From the NCBI GenBank assembly GCA_017543165.1, contig JAFYGL010000243.1:1-6789 (forward strand): a stretch of DNA of 6,789 nucleotides, read 5' to 3'. The notes beneath the pieces are model-generated. The model did not search any database. It saw nothing but the letters and a program-made list of their open reading frames with translations, and was not told where the DNA came from. The DNA is from Victivallales bacterium (lineage in GTDB: Bacteria; Verrucomicrobiota; Lentisphaeria; Oligosphaerales; Oligosphaeraceae). The translations under genes and the position numbers were made by a program. Below, piece after piece: positions 1-6,686 of the stretch (within the stretch, counting starts at the first letter, position 1; every line of letters starts with the position of its first letter).

Positions 1-2
1 AC

Positions 3-1784
3 ATATTCTGGTCTCCTGGGCGCAAGGACTACCTAAGGCGCATAGGCGTATTGAACTCTGTTGAAAAGGATTTGCCTTGTTTTCGGGTTGAATCAAAGCT
101 TGCGCTTCTTTATGCAAACCTCGCTGGCCTGGACAGGGGGGCTGCTGGAGAGAATTGGAGGAAGGCCTGTGATTATGCGGCAATGGCAATGAGACATGCC
201 CCCATGGACGGCAATTTTGCGGTGCTTGGCGCTGAAATATTCAGCAGGGCGAATTCAAGCGGGGCAAGAATGGATTCTGACTACTCGCGGCTGAAGTTGT
301 TCCTGTGGGCATACCAGTGCATTCCTTCCAAGCAGAAGGCATTGGAAAGCGCTGCCATCGAGGCGTTCAAGTATTATGCAAAGGCATTGTCCATTTTCCC
401 TGAAGAAGTTCCAGAGGCTCGTCAAAGGGCCTTGGGTCTTCTTGTACAATGCATTAAGAACAATCCTTCAAGTTGCAGGAAATATATACCATTTATTGCC
501 CAGGCGGCGGAAAACGAGGCGCAATTGATGGAATTGTGCAGTGACAGCGTGGAGGTAAGGCTGGCTTTGGCCCAGTATTTCGCTGGAATGGGGAATTATT
601 CCACGTCTTTGAAGATAATGAACCAGCTTCTTGCGGGGAATGGTTCCGATAATGCACTGGAATACGATGATGAATACAGGCTGCTGGACAGGCGTTGCGG
701 AATATATCGCCTGAAGGGGGATGAAGAGCGCTGGCGCCTGGATGTGGAAAAAATGAAAAAACTTTGCTATGCCAATAAGATGAAGCTTATCGAGGAGGCT
801 CTTGCCCTTGTCAAGAAGGCAGGCAACCAGGAAGTTGTTTTGCGCCTTGAGCCTTTGGAATATATCAATCCTGCATTGCCTGAATATATTATATTGCTTG
901 CCCAGCAGTATAAGATCCTTGGAAAAAACTCGGATTGCCTGCATTTGCTTCTCAGGCTTTCTTATGTTGAAAGACCTCCGGATATTAAATTCCTTCTGGA
1001 TGCACGGGATTTGTTTGTCACAAATGACAAGTACCATGCTCTGGAATCCGAGGTGTTGCGCTCGTTCTTCCTTGACGCCGCAATTGAAATAATGCTTTCG
1101 GAGAAAGGGCATGCCTCCAACGTCCATAAGGCGATAAATAATCTTGAGAGACTGGAAGGCACCTACCAGTCCAATTCCTGGCTCCAGTTCCACTTGATTC
1201 CATTCTACATCGCCAGAGGATATGAATGCATTAAAGAACAAGAAAAGGCAATTGAGGCATATAGGCGGGCACTGAAGATCAGCCCCAACAACCTCTATGT
1301 CCTAAGAAGGCTGGGAAACCTGACAAGGGAAGGCCTTGCTGACAAGCAGATTGAAATCCTGGATTTCGCCAATAAATGCAAAAGGCCCCTTTCACGTGTC
1401 ACTCCAAACCTGACTTTCCTGGGATTCAAGACCAGTCCAGAATTCGTGGAGGCATTGCATTCCAATGTGAAACTGGATGTGCGGATGCTTTGCACCAGCG
1501 ACATCAAGGCGGAATACCATTTCAACATGGCGTTCAATGACAAAAAGGGAATCTGCTTTGCCAATGAACTTGACTGGAGCAAGACTGCTACGCCAATGGT
1601 GTCATGGCGTGTCGGCGAGGTTTATTCACATGAATACGAATGGCAGCCGCATCTGATGGCATTGAAGGGCACCAGCCGCACATTGGAGCCAGGTGACGTG
1701 TCTGTTTCTGTGTCAGTAAGTGTATTGAAGCAGAAATTGCGCCCAATGCCCAGCATCGTGGAACGATTGTGGAAAGTCAAATGA
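3..1784 (+). CDS. TPR-repeat protein with C-terminal beta-rich domain, 5' end outside window
   Basis: The reading frame is open from the left edge and ends at TGA 1782-1784. The first in-frame start-like codon is TTG at 51, but 16 sense codons precede it (IFWSPGRKDYLRR...) with no ribosome site, so this is the 3' part of a longer gene. Most of the protein is alpha-helical with repeated helix pairs. The clearest TPR motif is at nt 1203-1304 (AIEAYRRALKISPNN...). From about nt 1398 the character changes to beta strands, with a WRVGEVYSHEYEW motif and a VSVSVSVSV strand at 1698-1724. That tail resembles beta domains at the ends of some polysaccharide or O-antigen proteins (my inference). No membrane segment or enzyme motif is visible in this part. 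It lies 16 bases before the phosphatase gene (ATG 1801), probably in one operon, which suggests a role in polysaccharide assembly or export. The upstream part could be a membrane polymerase or ligase; this cannot be seen. Confidence 0.75.
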   Translation: MFWSPGRKDYLRRIGVLNSVEKDLPCFRVESKLALLYANLAGLDRGAAGENWRKACDYAAMAMRHAPMDGNFAVLGAEIFSRANSSGARMDSDYSRLKLFLWAYQCIPSKQKALESAAIEAFKYYAKALSIFPEEVPEARQRALGLLVQCIKNNPSSCRKYIPFIAQAAENEAQLMELCSDSVEVRLALAQYFAGMGNYSTSLKIMNQLLAGNGSDNALEYDDEYRLLDRRCGIYRLKGDEERWRLDVEKMKKLCYANKMKLIEEALALVKKAGNQEVVLRLEPLEYINPALPEYIILLAQQYKILGKNSDCLHLLLRLSYVERPPDIKFLLDARDLFVTNDKYHALESEVLRSFFLDAAIEIMLSEKGHASNVHKAINNLERLEGTYQSNSWLQFHLIPFYIARGYECIKEQEKAIEAYRRALKISPNNLYVLRRLGNLTREGLADKQIEILDFANKCKRPLSRVTPNLTFLGFKTSPEFVEALHSNVKLDVRMLCTSDIKAEYHFNMAFNDKKGICFANELDWSKTATPMVSWRVGEVYSHEYEWQPHLMALKGTSRTLEPGDVSVSVSVSVLKQKLRPMPSIVERLWKVK

Positions 1785-1800
1785 GGCATATTTGTTAAAA

Positions 1801-2538
1801 ATGATAGATTTCCATTGCCATATATTGCCTGGAATAGATGACGGCTCTCCCGACATGGAGACCTCCCTGGAAATGGCGCGTATTTCGCTGGCCTCTGGAG
1901 TCACCCACATCGTGGCGACGCCACATGGCAGTTCCTCCGACATGGCGGATATTCTGCACAAGCGCGACGAGGCACTGGAGGCCTTGTCAAGGCGTCTTGA
2001 GGAGGAGAAAATCCCGATAAAGCTCCTGCCTGGCCTGGAGTATTATGCCGACGGCCATTCGGCGGACTTGAATCGCGTGCCATTGAATGCGCGTTGCGGT
2101 CTGCCGCCTTACGAGAGCAGGCCCATCCTGGTTGAATTGCCCATGTCCGTGGATGTCTCTTTTGCAGAGAACCTGCTTTTCAATGCACAGTTGGCGGAAA
2201 TGCCAGTGGTGCTGGCCCATCCTTCCCGCTACAATGGCTTCAGGAAGCACGCAGACATGTTCAAGCGCCTCCTGGAGCGTGGCATGTACCTGCAATTCAA
2301 TGCGGTGAACCTAGTCGGCGGCTTTCTTTTCTCTGGAGTTGCAAAGACGATAATCGACATAATCAAGACTGAACCAGGCAGAGTGCTGCTGGGCTCTGAT
2401 GCCCACGAAGCGAAATACAGGACCACGGAGCTGCTGTGCGCGCGCAAACGCGTGGTTTCAAGCCTCGGCGAGGAAGTGTGGCATAAGATAACAACCGAGA
2501 ATCCAGCAAAATTGCTGGGGATTGAGGAGCAATTATGA
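1801..2538 (+). CDS. cpsB: CpsB/YwqE-type PHP-domain tyrosine-protein phosphatase
   Basis: This predicted 245-residue protein has the fold signatures of the metal-dependent PHP phosphoesterases that dephosphorylate bacterial tyrosine kinases controlling capsule or exopolysaccharide chain length. Visible motifs are the N-terminal [12 protein letters not shown] (His5, His7, Asp13-Asp14), ATPH (His42), PGLEYY (Glu80), ILVELP (Glu112), LAHPSRY (His140) and GSDAH (Asp200, His202). These match the metal-ligand pattern of the Cps4B family as I recall it, and the length is normal. I chose ATG 1801 because family members begin MIDxHCH. TTG 1792 adds three residues and sits five bases after GAGG (1783-1786), so it may be the true start. 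The stop overlaps the rfbB start by ATGA. No partner BY-kinase (Wzc/CpsD type) is in the window. The product is likely cytoplasmic. Family assignment is strong; the exact substrate is inferred. Confidence 0.9.
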   Translation: MIDFHCHILPGIDDGSPDMETSLEMARISLASGVTHIVATPHGSSSDMADILHKRDEALEALSRRLEEEKIPIKLLPGLEYYADGHSADLNRVPLNARCGLPPYESRPILVELPMSVDVSFAENLLFNAQLAEMPVVLAHPSRYNGFRKHADMFKRLLERGMYLQFNAVNLVGGFLFSGVAKTIIDIIKTEPGRVLLGSDAHEAKYRTTELLCARKRVVSSLGEEVWHKITTENPAKLLGIEEQL

Positions 2539-3590
2539 ACATCATTGTAACAGGTGGCGCGGGCTTCATCGGCTCGGCTTTGGTACGTAGGCTGGTCAAG
2601 GAAAGCGAAGCCAATGTCATTGTGTTGGATAAATTGACACACGCAGGCACGCTGACTTCTATCAAGGAGGTGTCCACCTCGCCTAGATGCCGTTTCGTGC
2701 AAGGCGACATCTGCGACAGGGAACTTGTCACCAGGCTTTTCCAGGAGACACAGCCAGACCGAATCATGCATCTGGCGGCTGAAAGCCATGTGGACCGCTC
2801 GATAGACGCGCCGCTGGACTTTGTGAACACGAACGTGGTTGGCACTGCAACACTCCTCCAGGCCGCGCTTGAATACTGGCGCAATTTGCCAGAGGCGAAA
2901 AAAGAGACGTTCCGTTTCCAGCACATTTCCACGGACGAGGTGTACGGCACCCTTGGCGAGACAGGCTACTTCCGTGAGGACACGCCGTATTCACCCCATT
3001 CGCCATATTCCGCCAGCAAGGCGTCCAGCGACCATTTTGTACGTGCATGGCATGACACCTTCGGCCTGCCGACCTTGATTACCAACTGCTCCAACAACTA
3101 TGGCCCATACCAGTTCCCTGAAAAACTTATTCCACTGGTGACATTGAATGCCCTGGAGGGCAAGGAACTGCCCTTATACGGAACTGGCGCAAATGTCAGG
3201 GACTGGCTGTTTGTGGAAGACCATGTCACCGCGCTTTGCCTGGTGGGGGACAAGGGGCAGCCAGGCCGCACATACAATATCGGCGGCCATTCCGAAAAAA
3301 GCAATATACAGGTGGTCAGGACCATCTGCGGAATACTTGATGAGATACGCCCCCGCAGTGACGGCCATAAATACGAGGAGCAGATTCGCTTTGTCAAGGA
3401 CCGTCCAGGCCATGATCTGCGCTATGCCATAGACGCGGACAGGATTGCGTCCGAACTGGGCTGGAAGCCGTCACAGACCTTCCAGCAGGGAATGCGCCTC
3501 ACCGTGCAGTGGTATCTTGACAACGAGTGGTGGTGGAAGCCCCTTCGTGAACAGCGCTATTCAGGCCAACGCCTGGGCAACAACAAATAA
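2535..3590 (+). CDS. rfbB: dTDP-glucose 4,6-dehydratase
   Basis: This 351-residue enzyme converts dTDP-glucose to dTDP-4-keto-6-deoxyglucose, the second step of dTDP-L-rhamnose and related deoxysugar synthesis, in the cytoplasm. It is an extended short-chain dehydrogenase. It shows the NAD-binding GGAGFIG (residues 7-13) with Asp32 after the second strand, the [12 protein letters not shown] block (79-90), and catalytic Thr133-Asp134-Glu135 in ISTDEVYG. Tyr158-xxx-Lys162 lies in SPYSASK. Family blocks [14 protein letters not shown] (187-200), RDWLFVEDH (222-230) and [11 protein letters not shown] (290-300) follow. Full length and intact. The start is ATG 2535, five bases after GAGGAG (2524-2529) and overlapping the upstream stop as ATGA, so translational coupling is likely. 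rfbA, rfbC and rfbD are not in the window. The stop is followed four bases later by the repeat array. Confidence 0.97.
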   Translation: MNIIVTGGAGFIGSALVRRLVKESEANVIVLDKLTHAGTLTSIKEVSTSPRCRFVQGDICDRELVTRLFQETQPDRIMHLAAESHVDRSIDAPLDFVNTNVVGTATLLQAALEYWRNLPEAKKETFRFQHISTDEVYGTLGETGYFREDTPYSPHSPYSASKASSDHFVRAWHDTFGLPTLITNCSNNYGPYQFPEKLIPLVTLNALEGKELPLYGTGANVRDWLFVEDHVTALCLVGDKGQPGRTYNIGGHSEKSNIQVVRTICGILDEIRPRSDGHKYEEQIRFVKDRPGHDLRYAIDADRIASELGWKPSQTFQQGMRLTVQWYLDNEWWWKPLREQRYSGQRLGNNK

Positions 3591-3593
3591 TAC

Positions 3594-3825
3594 AACGCAG
3601 AGGCGCAGCGTTTTTAACGCAGAGGCGCAGAGTTTTTTACGCAGAGACGCAAAGACGCAGAGACGCAGAGTTTTTATTGTTTTGTAATTTATTTTTCGAT
3701 AATGCCTTTTCCCCATTACCTATCTCATGGAGAACAAAGCATCGACAAATGACAATAAAAAAATCTCTGCGTCTCTGCGTTAAAATCTCTGCGCCTATGC
3801 GTTAAAAAAACTGCGTCTCTGCGTT
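3594..3825. repeat. Inverted array of ACGCAGAG-type octamers between convergent genes
   Basis: On the plus strand octamers occur at 3595-3610, 3617-3632 and 3639-3670 (2, 2 and 4 copies, consensus ACGCAGAG with GCGCAGAG and ACGCAAAG variants), separated by TTTTTA and TTTTTT. On the minus strand the same pattern reads from 3824 down to 3809, 3802 to 3787 and 3780 to 3765, separated by TTTTTA and ATTTTA. Block starts are 22 bases apart in both arms. Complementarity continues inward into TTTTTATTG (3671-3679) against CAATAAAAAAA (3754-3763). The centre, about 3680-3753, is AT-rich and holds no gene. Each arm begins AACGCAGAG four bases after the neighbouring stop codon. Transcripts from either side could fold into a long hairpin, so a role in 3'-end formation or stability is possible. 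No classic U-tract follows either outer arm. Confidence 0.9.
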
Positions 3826-3829
3826 GATG

Positions 3830-4816
3830 TTAGGCGTCTTTGTGTTGCAAAAGGTGGCAGGCGACCTTGCGGTGGTCTGGCTGCGTGGTGAGGGCAGGGC
3901 GTCTCTTGCGGCAGATGTCCTGGCATTGTGGGCATCTGTCGGCAAAGGCGCATCCAGGTGGCAGCCTCAGCAGCGATGGCACATAGCCAGGTATGTGCTC
4001 CAGGCGTTTTGCGCTGGTGTTGATTGAGGGAATGGAGCGCATAAGCCCCTGTGTGTACGGGTGCAGTGGATTTGCGAAGATGCTTTTGACTGGGCCGGAT
4101 TCCACAATCCTGGAGGCATACATCACCGCCATGTCATCGCACATTTCCCAGATTACTCCCATGTCGTGGGTTATTAGAAGCAGACCGGCATCGTCGCCAC
4201 GGACTTGACGCATCAGCTCAAGTATCTGGGCCTGTATTGTCACGTCCAGGGCGGTGGTGGGTTCGTCCGCTATTATCAGTTTAGGTTGCAGCACAAGTGC
4301 CATTGCAATCATGACGCGCTGCCTCATTCCGCCTGACAGCTGGAATGGATATGACGAGAATGCGTTTTCAGGGATGCCTACCTTGCGAAGCCACTTGTGG
4401 GCCTGGTCAAAGGCTTCTTTTCTGGAGCAGTCCCTGTGCAGCAGTACGGTCTCGGCAACCTGCGCGTCCACTTTTATCAGCGGGGACAAGGCGGTCATGG
4501 GCTCCTGGAATATCACGCCGATGTCCCGCCCTCTGATTTTGCGCATCTCCTTTTCGGGCAGTTTCAGCAAATCCACCCCGTCCAGATATATCTCGCCTGC
4601 GCTGATTTTGCCTGGCGGCTGCTGGATAAGGCGCGGTATGCTCATGCAACTGACGGATTTGCCGCAGCCTGATTCCCCGACCAGCCCCAGTGTCTTGCCT
4701 CTTTGCAGGGTAAAGCCAACATTGTCCGCCGCCTGAAGAATGCCATCCTCCGTGCGGAATTCCACACAAAGCCCCTGCACTTCAAGAAGGGGCGTATTCG
4801 AATCCATTGACGACAT
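3830..4816 (-). CDS. Peptide ABC transporter ATP-binding protein, OppD/DppD type
   Basis: This 328-residue ATPase energises a di- or oligopeptide (or nickel-type) importer at the cytoplasmic face of the membrane. Motifs in order are Walker A GESGCGKS (47-54), Q-loop Gln104 in IFQEP, signature LSGGMRQR (160-167), Walker B LIIADEP (180-186) and H-loop His217 in ITHD. The C-terminal oligopeptide-transporter tail follows: HPYTQGLM, then PPGCAFADRCPQCQDICRKRRP and VACHL. Cysteines 289, 295, 302 and 320 match the conserved cluster of this subfamily, which binds an iron-sulfur cluster in some DppD proteins; Cys298 is extra. Length is normal and all ATPase motifs are intact. The start is ATG 4816 (minus), overlapping the upstream TAA by one base (TAATG). 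An internal ATG at 4809 lacks a better ribosome site. No OppA, B, C or F gene lies beside it, so substrate and partners are unknown. Which paralogue (oppD, dppD) cannot be decided. Confidence 0.93.
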   Translation of the reverse strand: MSSMDSNTPLLEVQGLCVEFRTEDGILQAADNVGFTLQRGKTLGLVGESGCGKSVSCMSIPRLIQQPPGKISAGEIYLDGVDLLKLPEKEMRKIRGRDIGVIFQEPMTALSPLIKVDAQVAETVLLHRDCSRKEAFDQAHKWLRKVGIPENAFSSYPFQLSGGMRQRVMIAMALVLQPKLIIADEPTTALDVTIQAQILELMRQVRGDDAGLLLITHDMGVIWEMCDDMAVMYASRIVESGPVKSIFANPLHPYTQGLMRSIPSINTSAKRLEHIPGYVPSLLRLPPGCAFADRCPQCQDICRKRRPALTTQPDHRKVACHLLQHKDA

Positions 4817-5169
4817 TATTTCGCTGCTTTCTTTGCGGAGGCAGCCCTGCCAGTCTTGCGTGCCGCTGGCTTGGGTTTCTCGACTGGCTTTGCGCAGCTT
4901 TGCACCGACAATATTTTCAAGCCAGTGGAATCCTGCCTGAACGTGCCTGTTAATACCAGCGTTTCCTGGTTGTATGCGAGACGCTGCAATCTCTTGACTA
5001 TCCTGCGGTTGTTTATGACATATTCATCGCCATCGTCATTGATAATGGAGAGAGCCGCCGTTCCATCTGAGCAAAGTTCGTCCGACACGTCAAGCTGCCC
5101 TGTGATTGTCACCAGATTTTCTGAATTGTCACTGTCCATGATATGAATTGTCCCGTTTTGGATTTCCAT
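4816..5169 (-). CDS. Small unidentified protein, possible OB fold with basic Lys/Ala tail
   Basis: I do not recognise this 117-residue protein. Residues about 17-90 alternate beta-strand-like segments (VTITGQLDV, ALSIINDDGDEYVI, ETLVLTGTF, GLKILSVQS) around one helix (RIVKRLQRLAY), a pattern compatible with an OB fold; this is inference. The last 25 residues are rich in Lys, Arg, Ala and Pro (KPKPAARKTGRAASAKKAAK), like the nucleic-acid-binding tails of histone H1-like or basic bacterial proteins. There is no signal peptide or membrane segment. Coding is supported by the TAATG junction with the ABC ATPase gene and by a TATAAT promoter just upstream. The start is ATG 5169; a second in-frame ATG at 5139 is possible. 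No strong Shine-Dalgarno precedes 5169, and the predicted transcript begins only about seven bases before it. Residue composition does not tell whether it serves the transporter or is merely co-transcribed. Confidence 0.75.
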   Translation of the reverse strand: MEIQNGTIHIMDSDNSENLVTITGQLDVSDELCSDGTAALSIINDDGDEYVINNRRIVKRLQRLAYNQETLVLTGTFRQDSTGLKILSVQSCAKPVEKPKPAARKTGRAASAKKAAK

Positions 5170-5182
5170 TGCAACATCGGCA

Positions 5183-5211
5183 ATTATACCAAACTAATTG
5201 CTAATCCGCAA
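5183..5211 (-). promoter_or_regulatory. Candidate sigma70-type promoter for the small-protein/oppD unit
   Basis: On the minus strand a perfect TATAAT (5188-5183) is preceded at 17 bases by TTGCGG (5211-5206), which matches three of six bases of the -35 consensus. The expected transcript start is near 5176, giving a leader of about seven bases before ATG 5169. That implies a nearly leaderless mRNA or use of the later ATG at 5139. Confidence 0.45.
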
Positions 5212-5233
5212 GACTTATTCAACAAAAAAGTGC

Positions 5234-5407
5234 GCATTACTCCGCGCGGCCATTGGCCGCGCGTCAGGATGAAGGTAGAACGATATGCGGGCTGGCAACG
5301 ATGTTACTGCAAATCTGGACGCCCAGTTGTGCGGAAACATTTGTGTATGCAAAAAAATAGTTTTACCTTCATCCTGACGCGCGGCCAATGGCCGCGCGGA
5401 ACAATGC
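5234..5407. repeat. Inverted-repeat element with 37-base perfect arms, no transposase
   Basis: Bases 5241-5277 are the exact reverse complement of 5364-5400. The match resumes outward over GCATT (5234-5238 with 5403-5407) after two mismatches, and decays inward past 5278. Each arm contains its own 21-base palindrome, CGCGCGGCCA with a central T or A, at 5243-5263 and 5378-5398, followed by TCAGGATGAAGGTA. The 86-base core (5278-5363) has no plausible gene. GC-rich arms sit in AT-rich flanks, which suggests an acquired small element such as a MITE or a REP-pair (BIME-like). No clear target-site duplication is seen; CAAAAA-like runs flank both ends but differ in length. As RNA it would form a very stable hairpin of about 170 bases. 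Confidence 0.85.
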
Positions 5408-5432
5408 AAAAAGGCATACCCAAAATTTGTTT

Positions 5433-5467
5433 TTTATGCTTGCATAAAGTTTTTTCCTATTTATATT
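5433..5467 (+). promoter_or_regulatory. Candidate promoter with overlapping operator-like palindrome
   Basis: TTGCAT (5440-5445) and TATATT (5462-5467) are separated by 16 bases and lie ahead of the oxidoreductase gene, predicting a leader of about 70 bases. The -35 box is embedded in a palindrome with perfect 7-base arms, TTTATGCTTGCATAAA (5433-5448), placed as a repressor or activator site would be. The regulator is unknown. A second -10-like GATAAT lies at 5489-5494 without a good -35. Confidence 0.4.
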
Positions 5468-5495
5468 CCACTCAATTTTTGTTTTATGGATAATT

Positions 5496-5512
5496 GAGGT
5501 CTTTTGGGCCTC
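5496..5512 (+). promoter_or_regulatory. Small hairpin in the oxidoreductase leader
   Basis: GAGGTC (5496-5501) pairs with GGCCTC (5507-5512), with one G-U pair, around a TTTTG loop. It lies between the candidate promoter and the ribosome site AGGGG (5531-5535). No U-tract follows, so it is not a terminator. It may be incidental. Confidence 0.25.
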
Positions 5513-5545
5513 GCAATCACTGAATGAAAAAGGGGTTTTGACAAG

Positions 5546-6586
5546 ATGAAAAAGGTAAAGATTGGTGTCATTGGAGCAGGTGGCATAGCCCGTCGCCGTA
5601 CTATTCCTGGAATGTTGCTGGCAAACAACATCGAGCTAACTGCGGTAATGGATATTTTCAAGATCGATGAGATAGCCGCGGAATTCGGCGTTAAGAAGGC
5701 ATATTCAAAGGTGGAGGACATATTGGCTGATCCCGATGTGGAGGCAGTGTACATCGCCACGCCCGCAAGCATGCACCGTGAGCAGATAGAGAAGGCCGCG
5801 GCAGCAGGCAAGCACATCCTCTGCGAAAAGCCCCTTACCATGACGCTGCCTGACGCCGAGGCTGCTGTCGCGGCTTGCAAGAAGGCAGGCGTCTTCCTGC
5901 AAGAAGGCTACATGATGCCATTCCATGGCGCTCACCAGGCAATCCGCAAGGCGATTGACGAAGGCAAGATTGGCAAGATCGTCTATATGCGCGCACAGCT
6001 TTCATGCTGGTATCCGCCGATTCCAGGCGCATGGCGCCAGGATCCAGCCAAGGGCGGCGGCGGCTCACTTATCGACATGGCCACACACCTGTATGATTTG
6101 CTTGAGTTCTTCAATGGACCAATTGCAAAACTGGTGGCTTTCACAGGCAATCTGGTGCATGACTACAAGTCCGAGGATTCCTCCACCACTCTGCTGCAAT
6201 TCGCCAATGGCACACAGGCCACTGTCGATGCATTCTTCTGCGTGCCAGACGAATCAACCAAGACACGCCTGGAAATCTATGGTTCCAAGGGCGCAATCTT
6301 CACTGAAGGCACCATCGGCCAGAGCCAGGCAGGCACCGCCGAAATCATCAGCGGCCTGGGCGAGGCTGGATATGACGCACAGCAGTCCAAGGACGTGGCG
6401 CGCGTGTTCACTCCTCTGGAATTCCCGCAGATCAATCCATATACAGCAGAGTGCGAATATTTTGCCAACTGCATCCTGAATGGCACCGCCCCCAAGGTGA
6501 ACACTGGGGAAAACGCGCTGCGCATCATGGACATCACAGCAAAGGCCTACGCATCCGCTAAAGACGGCCAGGTGAAGAACGTCTAA
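5546..6586 (+). CDS. Gfo/Idh/MocA-family NAD(P)-dependent oxidoreductase
   Basis: This 346-residue protein belongs to the glucose-fructose oxidoreductase / inositol dehydrogenase family, cytoplasmic enzymes that oxidise or reduce sugars, inositols and sugar derivatives. The N-terminal Rossmann domain carries IGVIGAGGIARRR (6-18), the ATPASMH segment (71-77) and the family EKPL motif (94-97), whose Lys95 is the usual catalytic lysine. The C-terminal domain has GGGGSLIDMATHLYDL (170-185) with Asp177 and His181, the usual catalytic pair region, and a beta-sheet with TTLLQFANGTQATVDAFF. Length is normal and the gene is intact. The start is ATG 5546, ten bases after AGGGG; MKKVKIGVIGAGG is a typical family N-terminus. 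No neighbour reveals the substrate. The upstream palindrome suggests regulated expression, and the nested hairpin follows nine bases after the stop. Confidence 0.93.
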   Translation: MKKVKIGVIGAGGIARRRTIPGMLLANNIELTAVMDIFKIDEIAAEFGVKKAYSKVEDILADPDVEAVYIATPASMHREQIEKAAAAGKHILCEKPLTMTLPDAEAAVAACKKAGVFLQEGYMMPFHGAHQAIRKAIDEGKIGKIVYMRAQLSCWYPPIPGAWRQDPAKGGGGSLIDMATHLYDLLEFFNGPIAKLVAFTGNLVHDYKSEDSSTTLLQFANGTQATVDAFFCVPDESTKTRLEIYGSKGAIFTEGTIGQSQAGTAEIISGLGEAGYDAQQSKDVARVFTPLEFPQINPYTAECEYFANCILNGTAPKVNTGENALRIMDITAKAYASAKDGQVKNV

Positions 6587-6594
6587 TATACTGA

Positions 6595-6667
6595 GGTAAT
6601 TTCAAAACTATCATCAAAGTGCGCTAAAGCGCATTTTGCGCTAGTTTTGAAATTACCCCTGCTTTTT
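6595..6667 (+). terminator. Long nested inverted repeat after the oxidoreductase, possible terminator
   Basis: Sixteen bases, GGTAATTTCAAAACTA (6595-6610), are perfectly repeated in inverse at 6642-6657. The 31-base interval contains an inner hairpin, TGCGC-TAAA-GCGCA (6620-6633), extended by AAAG/TTTT to nine pairs including one G-U. A run of five T follows at 6663-6667, five bases beyond the outer stem. The outer stem is AT-rich and the T-run is displaced, so termination may be weak, partial or bidirectional. A ribosome site for the next gene starts only 16 bases downstream of the stem, so attenuation or an mRNA-processing role is an alternative. Confidence 0.6.
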
Positions 6668-6686
6668 ATTGTAAGGAACAGGTATA

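Noticed and set aside
51..53. TTG 51 as the true start of the TPR gene
   Set aside because: The frame is open upstream to the window edge with plausible coding residues, and no ribosome site precedes the TTG.
468..1241. Long minus-strand open frame (257 codons) inside the TPR gene
   Set aside because: It is antisense to a clearly coding plus-strand gene, has no recognisable motif, and its residues look like a shadow translation.
2229..2950. Two overlapping minus-strand open frames across the phosphatase/rfbB junction
   Set aside because: Both lie opposite well-identified genes with intact motifs, and the translations are low-complexity shadows.
3594..3825. CRISPR array
   Set aside because: The spacers are 6-base A/T runs of similar sequence, the repeat unit is 8 bases, and the two arms are inverted; no cas genes are present.
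5223..5413. Target-site duplication CAAAAA(A)G flanking the inverted-repeat element
   Set aside because: The two runs differ in length (six versus five A) and do not abut the arm ends symmetrically; simple A-runs are common here.
5143..5493. Plus-strand 116-codon open frame through the inverted-repeat element
   Set aside because: It overlaps the start of the minus-strand gene, runs through both palindromic arms, has no ribosome site or domain, and its composition is that of translated repeats.
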